Shown here piece after piece: positions 62,093-64,000 of a stretch of DNA of 64,000 nt. Source of the DNA: Glutamicibacter sp. PS (lineage in GTDB: Bacteria > Actinomycetota > Actinomycetes > Actinomycetales > Micrococcaceae). Within the stretch, counting starts at the first letter, position 1; each line of letters opens with the position of its first letter. The notes beneath the pieces were generated by a model. It was given only the letters and a program-made list of their open reading frames with translations. It did not search any database and was not told the origin of the DNA. The translations under genes were made by a program, and so were the position numbers. The stretch spans positions 124,001 through 188,000 of the forward strand of contig JANCMB010000001.1 of assembly GCA_031317595.1 (NCBI GenBank). Direction: 5' to 3'.

Positions 62093-64000
62093 TTAGCCGT
62101 CAGATTCTCGTTGAGAACCTTGGGCGCCACCCGAGTTATTGTGATTCGCCTGCCAGCCATTGCTGCCGGAGGAGTCCTGATTGCCATTGTTTCCGGCGCT
62201 CGCGGACTTCTTCTTCTCGCTCTTAGTCTCCGAGTTCGAAGGCTTTTTCTCGCTCTTGCTCTCGGACTTCGAGGATTCCTTCTTCTCGTCCGAGGATTCC
62301 TTCTTGCTGTCGCTCGACGACGACTTCTCGTCATCGTCATCGCTCTTCGGAGCGGGCTTTGGCTTCGGGGCCGAACGGGCGCTACCGAAGGACTTCTGCT
62401 CGAACTGACCCACGGCCTCTTCCATGAAGTCCACCCACAGCGGTGCGGCGTAGGTCGAGGAATCAACCATACGGGGAGCACGCTCGTCGTTGATCATCTT
62501 GCCGTGCATCGCATTCTCTTCGGTCTCGTTCTGACCCTTCAGACGACCCACCCAAGCGGCCGTGGAAATACCTGTGCTGTAACCCACGAACCAGGTCGAA
62601 GTCGCACCGTTATTGGTACCGGTCTTACCCGCGATGGGGCCCGGGACGCGACCCTTGGACACGCGCTGCTTAGCAATCTTCTGTAGCGTGCCGTTCAGGT
62701 CGGCAACGTACTGCTCTTCGATTGCCTGCGAGCAGGTCTCCTTCTTGATCTTGTAGGAGTTGCCTTTAGAGTCCTTGACCGAGGTTAGAGCGCGCGGTTC
62801 GCAGTACTCACCCTTATTGGCGAAGGCAGCAAAGGCGGCCGACTGGCGCAGCGGGGTAATGCTGGCCGAGCCAATGATGAAGGACGGATTGGCAGGGCTG
62901 ATCGGAGTCGGCGTGTAGGTACCGTCCTCGTTCTGCTTACCCTTTTCATCACGCAGGCCCACTGCCTCGGTGTAGCCGGAGATATTGCACAGGTCCAGCT
63001 TGGTGGCTTCCTGCACCGTGGCGGAGTTGATCGACCAGTAAAGCCCCGTGTTCACCGGCATTGTCTTGTAGAAACCAGCCGAGGCGTTCTTCGGCTGCCA
63101 TTTGCCGCCAACGGTTGCGGTTCCGCCCGGCAGGCAGGACGCCTTGAACTTGTAACCGGGCATGAATGTTTGGCTCTTAGCATTGATTTTGTCGTACATG
63201 CTGTGGCCTTCCTTTAGCCACGCAAGCGTCGTGTAGGGCTTCATGGTAGAACCACCCTGGAAACCGCCGGCACCACCCTTGGAAGACTCAACATTGAGGT
63301 TGAAGGTGGTGTTTCCACGCTTAGACTCCGGATCATAGGTGGTGTTCTGCGCCATGGCGAGAATATTGCCGGTGCCCGGCTCCACCGAGACGATGGATGA
63401 GTACACATCGTCGTTGGACTTAGCAGTCGGGTCGATGGCCTTCTTTGCGTCCTTGTGAGCCTTCTTGTTCAGGTCGGCATCCAAGGTGGTCTTGATTTGC
63501 AGACCACCACGGTAAAGCAGGTTACGGCGATCCTCGAGAGTCTTACCGTATTCCTTGTCCTGCAAAATCAAAGCGGACACGTAGTCGCAGAAGTAGGCAT
63601 TCGCCTCGGCGGCCATACATCCGGACTTCGAACGGCTCGGCTTCGTTCCGAGATCCGACTTGACGGCTTTGTCGTATTCCTTCTTATCGATCGCGCCTGC
63701 GCGGTACATGTTTGTCAGCACCTTGTTACGGCGATCCAGCGCGCGCTCCGGATTGGTGATCGGGTTGTACACGGTCGGGATCTGCACCATGCCAGCCAAC
63801 ATGGCCGACTGTTGTAGGTTTAGATCTTTAGCATCGACCGAGAAAAAGCGCTGAGCGGCAGCCTGCACGCCATATTCACGACCGGAAAACAACACTAGGT
63901 TCAAGTAGCCTTCGAGGATCTCGTCCTTAGACATCTCCTTCTCGATTGCTACAGCGTACTTCAGCTCGCGGATCTTCTCCGGATAGTCCTTGCTACCGGA
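62093..64000 (-). CDS. Class A penicillin-binding protein, transglycosylase/transpeptidase (5' end cut by window)
   Basis: The C-terminal 635 residues of a bifunctional peptidoglycan synthase; the frame runs open to the window end (KIRELKYAVAIEKEMSKDEI), so the N-terminus lies outside. The glycosyltransferase tail (EILEGYLNLVLFSGREYGVQ) is followed by a transpeptidase domain with the active-site motifs GGSTMKPYT (SxxK), YWSINSAT (SxN) and AGKTGTNNGA (KTG). The last about 90 residues are a low-complexity Ser/Lys/Glu then Asn/Gly tail. It builds and cross-links the cell wall at the membrane outer face. Confidence 0.95.
   Translation of the reverse strand, partial: SGSKDYPEKIRELKYAVAIEKEMSKDEILEGYLNLVLFSGREYGVQAAAQRFFSVDAKDLNLQQSAMLAGMVQIPTVYNPITNPERALDRRNKVLTNMYRAGAIDKKEYDKAVKSDLGTKPSRSKSGCMAAEANAYFCDYVSALILQDKEYGKTLEDRRNLLYRGGLQIKTTLDADLNKKAHKDAKKAIDPTAKSNDDVYSSIVSVEPGTGNILAMAQNTTYDPESKRGNTTFNLNVESSKGGAGGFQGGSTMKPYTTLAWLKEGHSMYDKINAKSQTFMPGYKFKASCLPGGTATVGGKWQPKNASAGFYKTMPVNTGLYWSINSATVQEATKLDLCNISGYTEAVGLRDEKGKQNEDGTYTPTPISPANPSFIIGSASITPLRQSAAFAAFANKGEYCEPRALTSVKDSKGNSYKIKKETCSQAIEEQYVADLNGTLQKIAKQRVSKGRVPGPIAGKTGTNNGATSTWFVGYSTGISTAAWVGRLKGQNETEENAMHGKMINDERAPRMVDSSTYAAPLWVDFMEEAVGQFEQKSFGSARSAPKPKPAPKSDDDDEKSSSSDSKKESSDEKKESSKSESKSEKKPSNSETKSEKKKSASAGNNGNQDSSGSNGWQANHNNSGGAQGSQRESDG

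Noticed and set aside
62181-62408. Plus-strand frame rich in Phe, Leu and Ser opposite the PBP tail
   Set aside because: It is the complement of the Ser/Lys/Glu low-complexity tail of the penicillin-binding protein, not a membrane protein gene.

Overview
The window looks like core chromosome from a high-GC Gram-positive actinobacterium, most likely of the Micrococcaceae (Arthrobacter/Glutamicibacter type). The evidence is the dnaK-grpE-dnaJ-hspR operon with HAIR operators, DUF3073, DUF4235, septum-formation and sterol-carrier family proteins, a fused thiamine-type ECF transporter, many GTG starts, an LAxTG sorting signal and a GC content that appears to be near 60%. I see no rRNA, tRNA, IS element, prophage or CRISPR array. 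Assignment to genus is inference.

Layout. (1) 1-5917: Mrp Na+/H+ antiporter operon, mrpA(B)CDEFG, with its 5' end cut by the window. (2) 5940-9502: a DUF4235 gene, then a TPP riboswitch with a Shine-Dalgarno-masking hairpin, a YkoE-type S component and a three-part ATPase-ATPase-EcfT fusion. (3) 9509-12187: a DJ-1/PfpI protein, a TetR regulator and a divergent NAD(P)-binding epimerase-like gene that carries an in-frame TAG at codon 10. (4) 12206-18062: a lipoprotein, a 55-residue membrane protein, pabC, cardiolipin synthase, an unusual P-loop kinase-PabB fusion and a low-molecular-weight phosphatase. (5) 18129-21475: a LysE exporter and a MarR regulator facing an MMPL exporter. (6) 21676-29350: a DEAD-box helicase and a 1924-residue secreted amylopullulanase behind two LacI-type operators. 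(7) 29433-33635: the HspR-controlled chaperone operon; clpB at 41225 carries the same operator.

(8) 33683-41104: LysR/EamA divergent pair, trmB, a lipoprotein polysaccharide deacetylase, yccF and a compact rifampin-phosphotransferase-like enzyme. (9) 41170-46070: clpB, a septum-formation protein, DUF3073 and a sirtuin. (10) 46095-54732: purine genes purM, purF, purD and purC, interrupted by a sterol-carrier-type gene, a small membrane protein, an LAETG-anchored surface protein with a repeat stalk, and an asparaginase. (11) 54922-64000: an AGCS amino acid symporter, a methyltransferase, an asymmetric heterodimeric ABC exporter with a clear operator cluster, a metallophosphoesterase, and a class A penicillin-binding protein cut by the window end.

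Functionally the region mixes housekeeping (proteostasis, purines, folate precursor, cell wall) with surface and export functions. No obviously alien island is present. The most unusual items are the kinase-PabB fusion, the nonsense-interrupted epimerase, the repeat-bearing LAETG surface protein with a nested inverted repeat upstream, and several well-formed regulatory sites.
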